From positions 186,001-250,000 of the forward strand of contig JAZKUF010000003.1 in the NCBI GenBank assembly GCA_036625225.1: a stretch of 64,000 bases of DNA, in the 5' to 3' direction. The notes beneath the pieces were generated by a model. It was given only the letters and a program-made list of their open reading frames with translations. It searched no databases and was not told the DNA's origin. The stretch comes from Accumulibacter jenkinsii. GTDB lineage: Bacteria; Pseudomonadota; Gammaproteobacteria; Burkholderiales; Rhodocyclaceae. Position numbers and translations under genes: made by a program. Shown here piece by piece: positions 56,085 to 64,000 of the stretch; position 1 is the first letter of the stretch, and every line of letters starts with the position of its first letter.

Positions 56085-57446
56085 TCAGGTGGCGCTGACC
56101 CAGAAACCTTCCCGGGTCAGGCGATCATAGACGTTGGGCGGCTTCCCGTCCGGTCGGGTGGCGCGCTCGGTGATCTCCTGCCGGCGCTCCTCGGTCAGCG
56201 CAATGCCGGCGCTCGACTTGAGTGCCTTGAGCCAGCGCTGCACCTGTCGGGAATCGAGGTCGCCGAGCGCCGGCAGCGCCAGCAGCTCGCGATAATCGGT
56301 GTCATCGGCATCGAGCCGGTCCTGGCGGATGCCTTTTGCCGGGTCGTCGGGCAAGCGCTCGTGGTCGACCACGAACCAGTAGAGACGCCCTCGCCCAGCC
56401 GGTGAGCGGGCGCTCAGCGCGCTCAGCAGCGGCTGCCAGAAAAGCGACAGGAAATTCGCCAGCCGGTCGGCATGGTGACCGGCGGTGCGCAGGACGAAAA
56501 CCAGCGAGCTGCGGCCGAGGCGTGCGGCGAGGATATCGGCCAGGGCGTCGATGCGCGGCGGGCCGAGAAGCGGTTCCTGGAGCTGGCCGCAGGTCCAGCA
56601 GAGCAGTGAATCGACGCTGTCGGGCTCGGCCGGCTGGCCGCAATGGACCGGGAGGTCTTCCCACTCCTCGTCCCAGCGGTAGACAAACTCGGCGAACTCG
56701 CGCTGGCCGTGGTTTTCCGGCCCATGCACGAGGAAAGCAACGGCGCACGGCGTCGCGCGCTCGCGGAAGGTTTCGAGGGCGCCGGAGAGCGCACGGCGCT
56801 GCTCCTCGCGACCGATCCGCCCGAGCTCTTCGGCAGGAATGTCGCCGACTGCCAGGCGACGTCCGGCCAGCGCCTGGCGCAGCAACTTCCGGTTCCAGTG
56901 CTGGATGCACGAGAGTGCCTTGCCGACGAGTTGCAGCGGGTCGCGGTAGAAGACGAGCATGCGTCCGTTTGCGGCCCAGTTCGCGACCGTCGCCAGGAAG
57001 TCCTGCTGTGCGCGTGTCGCCACGGCGCGCGCGTCCTGGTCCGGAAAATCCTTCTCGAGCTGCAGCCGCGCCCAGTCGAGCAGGGAGCGGTCGGCTTCGC
57101 TGCCTTTTTCGGGCAGCAGGACGAAGATTGGCGGCACCGCCTGCGGCCAGCGCTCGACCGCCCAGCGGAATTCCAGTTCGGTGATCGAGTGCGTGAAACC
57201 CGGCGGCACCCAGCCATAGCGGTGACCGAAGAGGCCCATGTAGGCGTCGCACTCCTTGACCCGTCGCGCGCAGACGTCGACCACGAATTCGCCGCCGTCG
57301 GCCCAGTTTTCCTGCGGGAAGATCTTGGCCGCGGTCTCGTTGTCCTGGACGAAGGTCTGCACCGCTTCCCGGTATTCCCGGCAGTCCTCGGCGGTCGCGC
57401 TGAGGAAAATCCGGGAGATTTCGGCAATGTCGGCGGCAGGCGGCAT
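56085..57446 (-). CDS. DUF4062 protein with degenerate P-loop (inactive STAND-like) domain
   Basis: This 453-aa protein is first in the four-gene conflict operon. Residues 8-185 form a DUF4062 (TIR-like) domain: 'ISRIFLSATAEDCREYREAV', 'CDAYMGLFGHRYGWVPPG', 'SITELEFRWAVER'. The rest looks like a NACHT/STAND-type NTPase core in which the P-loop position reads 'LVHGPENHGQRE' (240-250) without the Lys-Ser/Thr needed to bind NTP, so it is predicted inactive. DUF4062 is usually at the N-terminus of STAND immune-like proteins. A role as adaptor or sensor for MoxR-vWA is an inference. Confidence 0.7.
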   Translation of the reverse strand: MPPAADIAEISRIFLSATAEDCREYREAVQTFVQDNETAAKIFPQENWADGGEFVVDVCARRVKECDAYMGLFGHRYGWVPPGFTHSITELEFRWAVERWPQAVPPIFVLLPEKGSEADRSLLDWARLQLEKDFPDQDARAVATRAQQDFLATVANWAANGRMLVFYRDPLQLVGKALSCIQHWNRKLLRQALAGRRLAVGDIPAEELGRIGREEQRRALSGALETFRERATPCAVAFLVHGPENHGQREFAEFVYRWDEEWEDLPVHCGQPAEPDSVDSLLCWTCGQLQEPLLGPPRIDALADILAARLGRSSLVFVLRTAGHHADRLANFLSLFWQPLLSALSARSPAGRGRLYWFVVDHERLPDDPAKGIRQDRLDADDTDYRELLALPALGDLDSRQVQRWLKALKSSAGIALTEERRQEITERATRPDGKPPNVYDRLTREGFWVSAT

Positions 57447-57656
57447 GGGCTTCGCGGAATCTTCCTCACGGTTGACGGGCGGTTCATTGCCAATGATAGG
57501 TCAGTCGCGCCTGCACGGGGCGCCGATGAAAGTACAATACTGCACCGACCCGTTGGCGAGCTGACCAGCCAGCCGCTGCCCGACCCTGCCTGCCATGCCC
57601 GACCCCGATCGAATCCTCCTGCCAGCGGCCCGACCCGATTGCCGCCAGCCGTCACG

Positions 57657-58532
57657 ATGCTGAGCCGCCTGCTCGTCGGCCTGCTGTGGCTGCTGCATTT
57701 TCTGCCGCTATCGCTGCTGGCGCCGCTCGGCAACGCGCTGGGGGAGGCCTTCTTCCGCTTCGCAGGTCGGCGCCGGCACATCGTGCTGGTCAATCTCGGC
57801 CTCTGTTTCCCCGAACTCGACGAGTCCCGGCGGCGCCAGCTGGCCAGGGCGCATTTCAGGGTGCTCGGTCGCAGCATGCTCGAACGCAGCCTGCTCTGGT
57901 GGGCCGGTCAGGATCGCCTGTCGCGGCTGATCACGGTCGACGGCGAAGAGCGGCTGCGGGCGCTGGTCGCTGCCGGCCAGCCGGTGCTGATGCTGACGCC
58001 GCACTTCGTCGGTCTCGACGCGGGTGGCGCCGGCATCGCCATGCGCTTCGACTGCGCCAGCATCTATGCCGAGCAGTCGAATCCGGTTTTCGACCACCTG
58101 TTGCTGCGCGGTCGCCGCCGCTTCGGCGATCAACTGCTGCTCTCGCGCGAGGAGAGCGTTCGCGCGAGCGTGCGCGCGATGAAAGCGGGGCGTCCGCTGT
58201 ATTACCTGCCGGATATGGATTTCGGCAGCAAGGATTCGATCTTTGTCCCCTTCTTTGCCGTGCCGACGGCCACCATCCCGGGCCTGTCACGGCTGGCCCG
58301 GCTCACGGGCGCCGTCGTCGTCCCCTGCGTGACGCGCATCCTGCCCGGCGGCGCCGGTTACATGGTGACCATCGGCGAGCCGTGGCAGGACTTTCCGAGC
58401 GGCGACGTCGAGGCCGATACCCGACGCATGAACGCCTGGATCGAAGCGGCCGTCCGCCGCATGCCGGAGCAGTATTACTGGGTTCATCGCCGTTTCAAGA
58501 CGCGGCCGGCGGGCGAAGCCCGGCCTTACTGA
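57657..58532 (+). CDS. LpxL/HtrB-family lipid A acyltransferase
   Basis: A 291-aa protein with an N-terminal hydrophobic anchor ('LLVGLLWLLHFLPLSLLAPL') and the acyltransferase H-x4-D motif in 'LTPHFVGLDAGG' (His-Phe-Val-Gly-Leu-Asp), followed by 'LYYLPDMDFGSKDSIFVPFF'. The family adds secondary acyl chains to lipid A at the inner membrane. The start is the ATG at 57657; the frame is open far upstream, but that part is antisense to the DUF4062 gene. The 210-bp divergent gap to 57447 shows no strong promoter beyond a TACAAT near 57533. Confidence 0.87.
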   Translation: MLSRLLVGLLWLLHFLPLSLLAPLGNALGEAFFRFAGRRRHIVLVNLGLCFPELDESRRRQLARAHFRVLGRSMLERSLLWWAGQDRLSRLITVDGEERLRALVAAGQPVLMLTPHFVGLDAGGAGIAMRFDCASIYAEQSNPVFDHLLLRGRRRFGDQLLLSREESVRASVRAMKAGRPLYYLPDMDFGSKDSIFVPFFAVPTATIPGLSRLARLTGAVVVPCVTRILPGGAGYMVTIGEPWQDFPSGDVEADTRRMNAWIEAAVRRMPEQYYWVHRRFKTRPAGEARPY

Positions 58533-59431
58533 GGCGCTGCCTGGCGGGCCGAGAGCAGGCTGGCAGTGACGATGATCGACCCCCCCAGCCAGTCGCGCGG
58601 CGCCGGGATCTCGCCGGCCAGCAGCCACGCCGCCAGCGCCGCGACCGGGATTTCGCTGAGCATGATGACGATCGCCCGGTTGGCGGCTACCCGCGTGAGG
58701 CCGAACTGGACAATCCGGTTGGCCAGCAGCAGGACGCCACCGACCAGCGCCAGCAGCGGCCAGACCGGGCCGGCGGCCGGCGGCAGCCGCCAGTCGCCGA
58801 CGCCGAGCAGCAACAGCAGCAGCCCGAGCCCGACCACGCCGACGAAAGCCGCCAGCACGCGGATTTCCATCGCGAGCTGCCACGCCCGCCGGCAAAGGAC
58901 GTTGAACAGCGCAAAGGCGAAGCCGGCGAGCAGGCCCAGTCCCTCGGCCAGATCCCGCGGCAACGGCAGACCGCCCTGCGGCTGCCAGAGCATGATCGCC
59001 GCCCCGCCGAGCGACAGCGCGATGACCAGGCCGTCTGGCGCGTCGAGCCGTTCGTCGAGCAACAGGCGCGAGAGGAGAACCGTCCACAGCGGCGCGAGGT
59101 AGAAGAGCAGCAGGACGCGCAGAACATTGCCGTTCAGCGTTGCCAGCACGTAGCCGAGATTGCAGACGCCGGCGGCCAGCGCCAGCCAGAACAGCAGCCA
59201 CGACGGCGCGAAGTCGGCGACCGGGCGACGAAAGAACAGCAGACCGAGAACGAGCGCGATGGCGTAGGTCGCGGTCGATGCGGCAACCCCGTCCACACCG
59301 AGATCGCGCAGAATCCGGTAGGGGTACCAGATCAGCCCCCAGACCAGCGCCCCGACGAGCAGCGCGGCGACCGCCCGGTGGCCTTCGCGCGGGGCATTGG
59401 CCCATGCGGTCTGTGGCGCGTCTCCTTTCAA
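58526..59431 (-). CDS. DMT-superfamily (EamA) transporter
   Basis: A 301-aa membrane protein with about ten hydrophobic segments and two EamA repeats, typical of drug/metabolite exporters ('LLFYLAPLWTVLLSRLLLDE' in the first repeat, 'ANRAIVIMLSEIPVAALAAW' in the second). The substrate cannot be read from sequence. It is convergent with the acyltransferase gene, with their 3' ends overlapping by 7 bp, and divergent from dapC. Confidence 0.85.
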   Translation of the reverse strand: MKGDAPQTAWANAPREGHRAVAALLVGALVWGLIWYPYRILRDLGVDGVAASTATYAIALVLGLLFFRRPVADFAPSWLLFWLALAAGVCNLGYVLATLNGNVLRVLLLFYLAPLWTVLLSRLLLDERLDAPDGLVIALSLGGAAIMLWQPQGGLPLPRDLAEGLGLLAGFAFALFNVLCRRAWQLAMEIRVLAAFVGVVGLGLLLLLLGVGDWRLPPAAGPVWPLLALVGGVLLLANRIVQFGLTRVAANRAIVIMLSEIPVAALAAWLLAGEIPAPRDWLGGSIIVTASLLSARQAAPQ

Positions 59432-59448
59432 CGTCGAACGATGCCCCT

Positions 59449-59454
59449 TATAAT
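59449..59454 (+). promoter_or_regulatory. Candidate -10 element for the dapC-dapD-pilU-dapE cluster
   Basis: A perfect TATAAT at 59449-59454, 31 nt before the dapC start at 59485. The upstream region (TTTCAA at 59426) is only a weak -35. Confidence 0.4.
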
Positions 59455-59484
59455 CCAGCGTCCTGCCACGAGAAGCACGAACCC

Positions 59485-60678
59485 GTGAATCCCCATCTTC
59501 GCCAGTTGCAGCCTTACCCTTTCGAGAAATTGCGGCAGCTCTTCGCCGGCGTCACGCCGGACCCGCAGCAGCGCGAGATCAGGCTCTCGATCGGCGAGCC
59601 ACAGCACGCAACGCCGCAGTTCATCAAGGACGCGTTGACGGCCGGCCTCGGCGGACTGTCCGGCTATCCTACCACGCTCGGCAGCGGCGAATTGCGGCAG
59701 AGCATTGCCGGCTGGCTGGGGCGCCGTTATGGCCTCGACGGGATCAACCCGGAAACCCAGATCGTCCCGGTCAACGGTTCGCGAGAAGCCCTGTTTGCCT
59801 TTGCCCAGACGATCATCGATCCCTCGCGCGGTGACCGGCCGCTGGTCGTCAGCCCCAACCCCTTCTACCAGATTTACGAAGGCGCGGCGTATCTCGCCGG
59901 CGCCGAGCCGCGCTTTCTGAATACCCTGCCGGCCAATGACTATGGATTTGACTTCAGCGCGCTGAGCGACGCCGAGTGGCAGCGGGTGCAGCTCTTCTTC
60001 GTCTGCTCGCCGGGCAACCCGACCGGCAAGGTGCTGCGCCTCGACGACTGGCAGCGACTGTTCGCCCTCGCCGACCGCTACGGCTTCGTGATCGCCTCGG
60101 ATGAGTGCTACTCGGAGATTTTCTTCGATGAAGACCATCCTCCGCTCGGCTGCCTGCAGGCCGCGCGGCTGCTCGGTCGCAGCGACGAACGACTGGTGAT
60201 GTTCTCCAGCCTGTCGAAGCGCTCCAATGTTCCGGGCCTGCGATCCGGCTTCGTCGCCGGCGATGCGGCGATCCTCAGGCACTTCCTGCTCTACCGCACC
60301 TACCATGGCAGCGCCATGAACCCGGCCGTTCAGGCGGCGAGCATCGCCGCCTGGAACGACGAAGCGCACGTGCGCCAGAACCGCTGCCAGTACCGCGAAA
60401 AATTCGCGGCGGTGACGCCGCGCCTCGCCGAGGTCTTGCCGACCGCGATGCCTGACGCCGGTTTCTATCTCTGGGTCAGAACGCCGGCCAGCGACAGCGA
60501 TTTCGTTCGGGATTTAATGCACTACTATAATGTCGTTCTTCTGCCGGGAAGCTATCTCGCGCGCATCGCTCAAGGGGTCAATCCAGGCGCCGGCTTCGTG
60601 CGCATGGCGCTCGTTGCGCCGCTTGCCGATTGCCTCGAAGCCGTCGAACGCATCCGCTCATTCACTTCAGAACTCTAG
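59485..60678 (+). CDS. dapC: Succinyldiaminopimelate transaminase DapC
   Basis: A 397-aa PLP aminotransferase starting 'MNPHLRQLQPYPFEKLRQLF' at a GTG (59485), the standard start of betaproteobacterial DapC. PLP motifs: 'NGSREALFAFAQ', 'CSPGNPTGKVL', 'ASDECYSEIFFDE' and the catalytic Lys in 'MFSSLSKRSNVPGLRSGF'. It converts N-succinyl-2-amino-6-ketopimelate to N-succinyl-L,L-diaminopimelate with glutamate, in the succinylase branch of lysine synthesis. dapD and dapE lie just downstream. Confidence 0.93.
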   Translation: MNPHLRQLQPYPFEKLRQLFAGVTPDPQQREIRLSIGEPQHATPQFIKDALTAGLGGLSGYPTTLGSGELRQSIAGWLGRRYGLDGINPETQIVPVNGSREALFAFAQTIIDPSRGDRPLVVSPNPFYQIYEGAAYLAGAEPRFLNTLPANDYGFDFSALSDAEWQRVQLFFVCSPGNPTGKVLRLDDWQRLFALADRYGFVIASDECYSEIFFDEDHPPLGCLQAARLLGRSDERLVMFSSLSKRSNVPGLRSGFVAGDAAILRHFLLYRTYHGSAMNPAVQAASIAAWNDEAHVRQNRCQYREKFAAVTPRLAEVLPTAMPDAGFYLWVRTPASDSDFVRDLMHYYNVVLLPGSYLARIAQGVNPGAGFVRMALVAPLADCLEAVERIRSFTSEL

Positions 60679-60689
60679 GAAAAGCAGCC

Positions 60690-61511
60690 ATGCAGGCCAT
60701 CCAGAAGATCATCGACGAGGCGTGGGAAAAGCGCAGCACCCTGCAACCCGACGCCGTCCCGGCCGACATCGGCGCCGCCGTCGCCGATGTCCTCGGCCAG
60801 CTCGACGAAGGCGCCCTGCGCGTCGCGGAAAAGATCGACGGCAACTGGGTCACCCACCAGTGGCTCAAGAAAGCCGTCCTGCTGTCGTTCCGCCTGCAGG
60901 AAAACGGCCTGATCGACGGCGGCGCGATGCGCTATTTCGACAAGGTGCCGAACAAGTTCGCCGACTATGACAGCGACCGATTCCTGCGCGGCGGTTTCCG
61001 CGTCGTGCCGCCGGCAACTGCCCGGCGCGGCGCCTTCATCGGCCGCAACGTCGTCCTCATGCCGTCCTACGTCAATATCGGCGCCTACGTCGACGAAGGG
61101 ACGATGGTCGATACCTGGGCCACGGTCGGATCGTGTGCCCAGATCGGCAAGAATGTTCACCTCTCGGGTGGGGTCGGCATCGGTGGTGTGCTCGAGCCCT
61201 TGCAGGCCAACCCGACGATCATCGAGGACAACTGCTTCATCGGGGCCCGCTCGGAAGTGGTCGAGGGGGTAATCATCGGCGAAGGATCGGTCATCTCGAT
61301 GGGCGTCTATCTGGGTCAGTCGACGAAGATCTTCGACCGCGAGACCGGTGAAACGAGCTATGGCCGCGTACCGCCGGGGTCGGTCGTGGTGTCCGGCAAC
61401 CTGCCCGCCAGGGACGGCAGCTACAGCCTCTACTGCGCGGTCATCGTCAAGAAGGTCGACGCGAAAACGCGCGCCAAGACCAGCATCAACGATCTCCTGC
61501 GCGGCGATTGA
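60690..61511 (+). CDS. dapD: Tetrahydrodipicolinate N-succinyltransferase DapD
   Basis: A 273-aa enzyme, the exact usual length, starting 'MQAIQKIIDEAWEKRSTLQP'. The left-handed beta-helix hexapeptide repeats run through 'GAYVDEGTMVDTWATVGSCA', 'GGVGIGGVLEPLQA' and 'NCFIGARSEVVEGVIIG'. It transfers succinyl from succinyl-CoA to tetrahydrodipicolinate, directly before DapC in the pathway. It starts 11 nt after dapC, with AGGAAAAG as ribosome-binding site. Confidence 0.95.
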   Translation: MQAIQKIIDEAWEKRSTLQPDAVPADIGAAVADVLGQLDEGALRVAEKIDGNWVTHQWLKKAVLLSFRLQENGLIDGGAMRYFDKVPNKFADYDSDRFLRGGFRVVPPATARRGAFIGRNVVLMPSYVNIGAYVDEGTMVDTWATVGSCAQIGKNVHLSGGVGIGGVLEPLQANPTIIEDNCFIGARSEVVEGVIIGEGSVISMGVYLGQSTKIFDRETGETSYGRVPPGSVVVSGNLPARDGSYSLYCAVIVKKVDAKTRAKTSINDLLRGD

Positions 61512-61545
61512 TCGCGTTCACCGATTACCTGCCGGCGGCCAGGCA

Positions 61546-62727
61546 ATGATCCTCGACAAGCTCTTCCAGGCGATGGCCGACCGGCAGGCGTCGGACATCT
61601 TCATCTGCGCCGGCGCCCCGATCCACATCAAGATCGAGGGCCACACCGTCCCGATCAATCAGCAGGTCATGGACCCGTCGATGATCGAGAAGATCGCCAC
61701 CGAACTGCTGACTCCCGAGCAGGCCGAAACCTTCGCCACGACGAAGGAGATGAATCTCTCTTTCGGCGTCGCCAAGCTGGGCAATTTCCGGATCAATCTT
61801 TTCCGCCAGCGTTCGTCGATCTCGATCGTCGTGCGTTACATCATTGGCAACATCCCGCCGCTGGATTCATTGATGCTGCCGTCAGTGCTGGCCGACCTGG
61901 TGATGGAACGGCGCGGGCTGATCCTCGTGGTGGGGTCGACGGGATCGGGCAAATCAACCACCCTCGCGTCGATGCTCGATCATCGCAATGCCCATTGCAC
62001 CGGCCACATCCTGACTATCGAGGATCCCATCGAGTATCTCTTCAAGCACAAGAAGTCGCTGGTCAACCAGCGCGAAATCGGCCTCGATACCCTGGGCTGG
62101 GAAAATGCCCTGAAGAACGCCATGCGCCAGGCACCCGACTGCATCCTGATCGGCGAGATCCGCGACCGCGAGACGATGCAGGCGGCGATCGCCTACGCCC
62201 AGACCGGCCACCTCTGCCTCGGCACCCTGCACGCCAACAACAGCTATCACGCGCTCAACCGGATCATCAACTTCTTCCCGCTCGATAGCCGGGCACCGCT
62301 GTACATGGATCTTTCGGTCAGTCTGAAGGCGATCGTTTCGCAGCGCCTGGTGAAGAAAAAGGATGGCAAGCTGACACCGGCGGTCGAAGTCCTGCTCAAC
62401 AGTTACCATGTTCAGGAACTGATCGAGGCCGGTGACCTGCCGGCCCTCAAGGAGGCCATGGAGCAGAGCCTGGCGCCGGGCTCGCGGACTTTCGAGCAGG
62501 ATCTCTTCCGGCTTTATCGCACCGACGTGATCACGCTGCAGGAAGCGCTGGCCAATGCCGATTCGCCGACCAACCTGTCCTGGCTGATCAACAACCACGA
62601 AGCGGCCGGCAGCACGCCGGTTGGCAACCAGTTGCGCGAGGCGGTCTTCGACCTGTCGACCAGCAACCCCGGCGGCCCTTCGTACACCGAGTTCTCCCTG
62701 AGTCTTGACGATGCCACCACCGAATAG
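61546..62727 (+). CDS. pilU: Type IV pilus twitching motility ATPase PilU
   Basis: A 393-aa PilT/PilU-type retraction ATPase with Walker A 'GSTGSGKSTT', the Asp box 'TIEDPIEYLF', Walker B 'CILIGEIRDRET' and the His box 'GHLCLGTLHANNSYHAL'. The length and the C-terminal tail after residue 340 match PilU rather than PilT. It works with PilT on pilus retraction at the inner membrane face. It sits between dapD (34 nt) and dapE (14 nt), a position I know from related betaproteobacteria. Confidence 0.88.
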   Translation: MILDKLFQAMADRQASDIFICAGAPIHIKIEGHTVPINQQVMDPSMIEKIATELLTPEQAETFATTKEMNLSFGVAKLGNFRINLFRQRSSISIVVRYIIGNIPPLDSLMLPSVLADLVMERRGLILVVGSTGSGKSTTLASMLDHRNAHCTGHILTIEDPIEYLFKHKKSLVNQREIGLDTLGWENALKNAMRQAPDCILIGEIRDRETMQAAIAYAQTGHLCLGTLHANNSYHALNRIINFFPLDSRAPLYMDLSVSLKAIVSQRLVKKKDGKLTPAVEVLLNSYHVQELIEAGDLPALKEAMEQSLAPGSRTFEQDLFRLYRTDVITLQEALANADSPTNLSWLINNHEAAGSTPVGNQLREAVFDLSTSNPGGPSYTEFSLSLDDATTE

Positions 62728-62741
62728 AAAGGGAGCCCGCG

Positions 62742-63908
62742 ATGTCGGCTGAGAAAACTCATGCGGCCTGGGGTGAAGCCACGCTCAAGCTGGCCGGACA
62801 GCTGATCTCCTGCCGCTCGGTGACGCCCGAAGACGCCGGTTGTCTGGCGATCATCGGCAGCCGCCTGGAAGCGATCGGCTTCAGCTGCGAATTCATGAAC
62901 CGCGGCCGGGTCAGCAACCTCTGGGCGCGCCGCGGCGATGAGAGCCCGGTGCTCTGCTTCGCCGGCCACACCGACGTCGTCCCCAGCGGGCCGCTCGACG
63001 AGTGGCACAGTGACCCTTTCGAGCCGGTCGAAAAGGATGGCGTGCTTTACGGTCGCGGCGCAGCCGACATGAAGGCGTCGCTGGCCGCTTTCGTGACCGC
63101 TGCCGAAGCTTTCGTCGCCGCGCGGCCGAGGCATGGCGGCTCGCTCGCTTTCCTGCTCACCTCGGATGAGGAGGGCGACGCCGTCGACGGGACGGTGGTC
63201 GTCACGGAGACTCTGCAGGAGCGCGGCGAATTGCTCGACTACTGCATCGTCGGTGAGCCGACGGCGGTGAACCGCCTCGGCGACACGGTCAAGAATGGCC
63301 GCCGGGGATCGCTGTCGGGCAAGCTGACCGTCCGCGGCACGCAGGGACACATCGCCTACCCGCAGCTGGCGAAGAACCCGATCCACCTCGCGGCGCCGGC
63401 GATTGCCCGCCTCGCCGAGCTGGTCTGGGACGAAGGCAACGCGTTCTTTCCCCCGACCACCTGGCAGATCTCGAACATCCACGGCGGCACCGGTGCCAGC
63501 AACGTCATCCCGGGCAGCGTCGACATCGACTTCAACTTCCGCTTCGGCAGCGCGAGCCTCCCCGAAAACCTCCAGGCCCGTCTGTGTGAAGTCCTCGACC
63601 GGCAGGGGCTGGACTACGACATCGTCTGGACGCTCGGCGCCCGACCCTTCCTCACCGGCAGCGGCACGCTGATCGACGCCGCACTGCTCGCGATCGCCGC
63701 CGAAACCGGCGTCGCAGCCGAGCTGTCGACCACCGGCGGCACCTCGGATGGCCGCTTCATCGCCAGCATCTGCCCGCAGGTGGTCGAGATCGGTCCGGTC
63801 AATGCCAGCATCCACAAGGTCAATGAATGCGTCGAAGTGGCCACCCTCGCGCCGCTCTCGGCGATCTATCGCCGCATTCTCGAACAGTTGTTGCCGGCGC
63901 ATGTTTGA
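62742..63908 (+). CDS. dapE: Succinyl-diaminopimelate desuccinylase DapE
   Basis: A 388-aa M20-family zinc hydrolase. Metal ligands and catalytic residues: His/Asp in 'FAGHTDVVPSG', 'GRGAADMKAS', the Glu-Glu pair in 'TSDEEGDAVDG', and 'GTQGHIAYPQLAKNP' in the dimerisation domain. It releases succinate from N-succinyl-L,L-diaminopimelate, completing the branch after DapC. The stop overlaps the prmB start by 8 nt. The first ten residues are not conserved, but an SD (AAAGGGAG) precedes the ATG at 62742. Confidence 0.95.
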   Translation: MSAEKTHAAWGEATLKLAGQLISCRSVTPEDAGCLAIIGSRLEAIGFSCEFMNRGRVSNLWARRGDESPVLCFAGHTDVVPSGPLDEWHSDPFEPVEKDGVLYGRGAADMKASLAAFVTAAEAFVAARPRHGGSLAFLLTSDEEGDAVDGTVVVTETLQERGELLDYCIVGEPTAVNRLGDTVKNGRRGSLSGKLTVRGTQGHIAYPQLAKNPIHLAAPAIARLAELVWDEGNAFFPPTTWQISNIHGGTGASNVIPGSVDIDFNFRFGSASLPENLQARLCEVLDRQGLDYDIVWTLGARPFLTGSGTLIDAALLAIAAETGVAAELSTTGGTSDGRFIASICPQVVEIGPVNASIHKVNECVEVATLAPLSAIYRRILEQLLPAHV

Positions 63909-64000
63909 CCAGGCCGCGAGCGAGCTTGTCACCCTGCGCGACCTGCTGCGCTTTGCCGTCAGTCGCTTCAACGAAGCCGGACTGTTCTTCGGTCATGGCG
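63901..64000 (+). CDS. prmB: Ribosomal protein L3 glutamine methyltransferase PrmB (5' end only)
   Basis: The first 33 codons, 'MFDQAASELVTLRDLLRFAV' and onwards to 'LFFGHG', match the N-terminal helical domain of PrmB (YfcB), which methylates Gln150 of ribosomal protein L3. It overlaps dapE by 8 nt and runs out of the window. Confidence 0.8.
   Translation, partial: MFDQAASELVTLRDLLRFAVSRFNEAGLFFGHG

Noticed and set aside
56643..57656. Plus-strand extension of the acyltransferase frame
   Set aside because: The part before 57657 is antisense to the DUF4062 gene and has no family features; the acyltransferase starts at 57657.
1..64000. CRISPR arrays
   Set aside because: No regularly spaced repeats with unique spacers were seen; the only long repeats are the three IS66 copies and the 29-bp duplication.

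Overview
The window is GC-rich bacterial DNA from a proteobacterium, most likely a betaproteobacterium of the Rhodocyclales (Accumulibacter-like). I infer this from the dapC-dapD-pilU-dapE-prmB gene order, the alaC-alaA-hom cluster and the protein styles; nothing in the window fixes the species.

Left edge and defence island (about 1-44700). After the 3' part of an MscS-type channel and a frameshifted, truncated tyrosine integrase comes a large accessory region. On the minus strand, read right to left, an AAA/DUF234 ATPase, a RelE-UvrD fusion helicase, DruH and a giant DruE helicase form one compact operon that I read as an extended type III Druantia anti-phage locus. druE is broken twice by copies of one 2,448-bp IS66-family element, each flanked by a perfect 8-bp target duplication. 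Removing both copies and one duplication each restores an uninterrupted 2,086-aa reading frame, so the inactivation looks recent. Upstream is an intact type III-like restriction system (res, a DUF262/HNH gene and mod) on the minus strand. The plus strand then carries an intact P4-type integrase, an AlpA regulator, a run of ATGA-coupled mobile-element genes including a Spo11/Topo VI-A-like protein, and a second type III system. The mod gene of that second system is frameshifted by a 29-bp copy of its own upstream sequence. Next are an MqsR/MqsA/SecB-like toxin-antitoxin-chaperone set and a mobile-element tail interrupted by a third copy of the same IS66 element. The region ends in about 0.8 kb of repeat-bearing non-coding DNA against the 3' end of tRNA-Ser(UGA).

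Right part (about 44700-64000). This is mostly core metabolism: a Bax-inhibitor-1 family membrane protein, an ArnD-like deacetylase, an Mth938-like protein, alaC, alaA, hom, an LpxL/HtrB-type acyltransferase, a DMT transporter, dapC, dapD, pilU, dapE and the start of prmB. Embedded between hom and the acyltransferase is a tight four-gene minus-strand operon: a DUF4062 protein with a degenerate P-loop, a MoxR AAA+ ATPase, a vWA protein, and a large CHAT-like protein. It resembles the predicted MoxR-vWA ternary conflict systems. The expected catalytic residues look lost in the CHAT-like domain, in both copies of an internal nucleotide-hydrolase-like domain, and in the P-loop of the DUF4062 protein. 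I consider this the most interesting uncharacterised system in the window.

Together, the accessory genes form layered phage defence (restriction, Druantia, toxin-antitoxin-chaperone, a conflict ATPase system) in which at least two modules are visibly inactivated, one by transposition and one by a short templated duplication.
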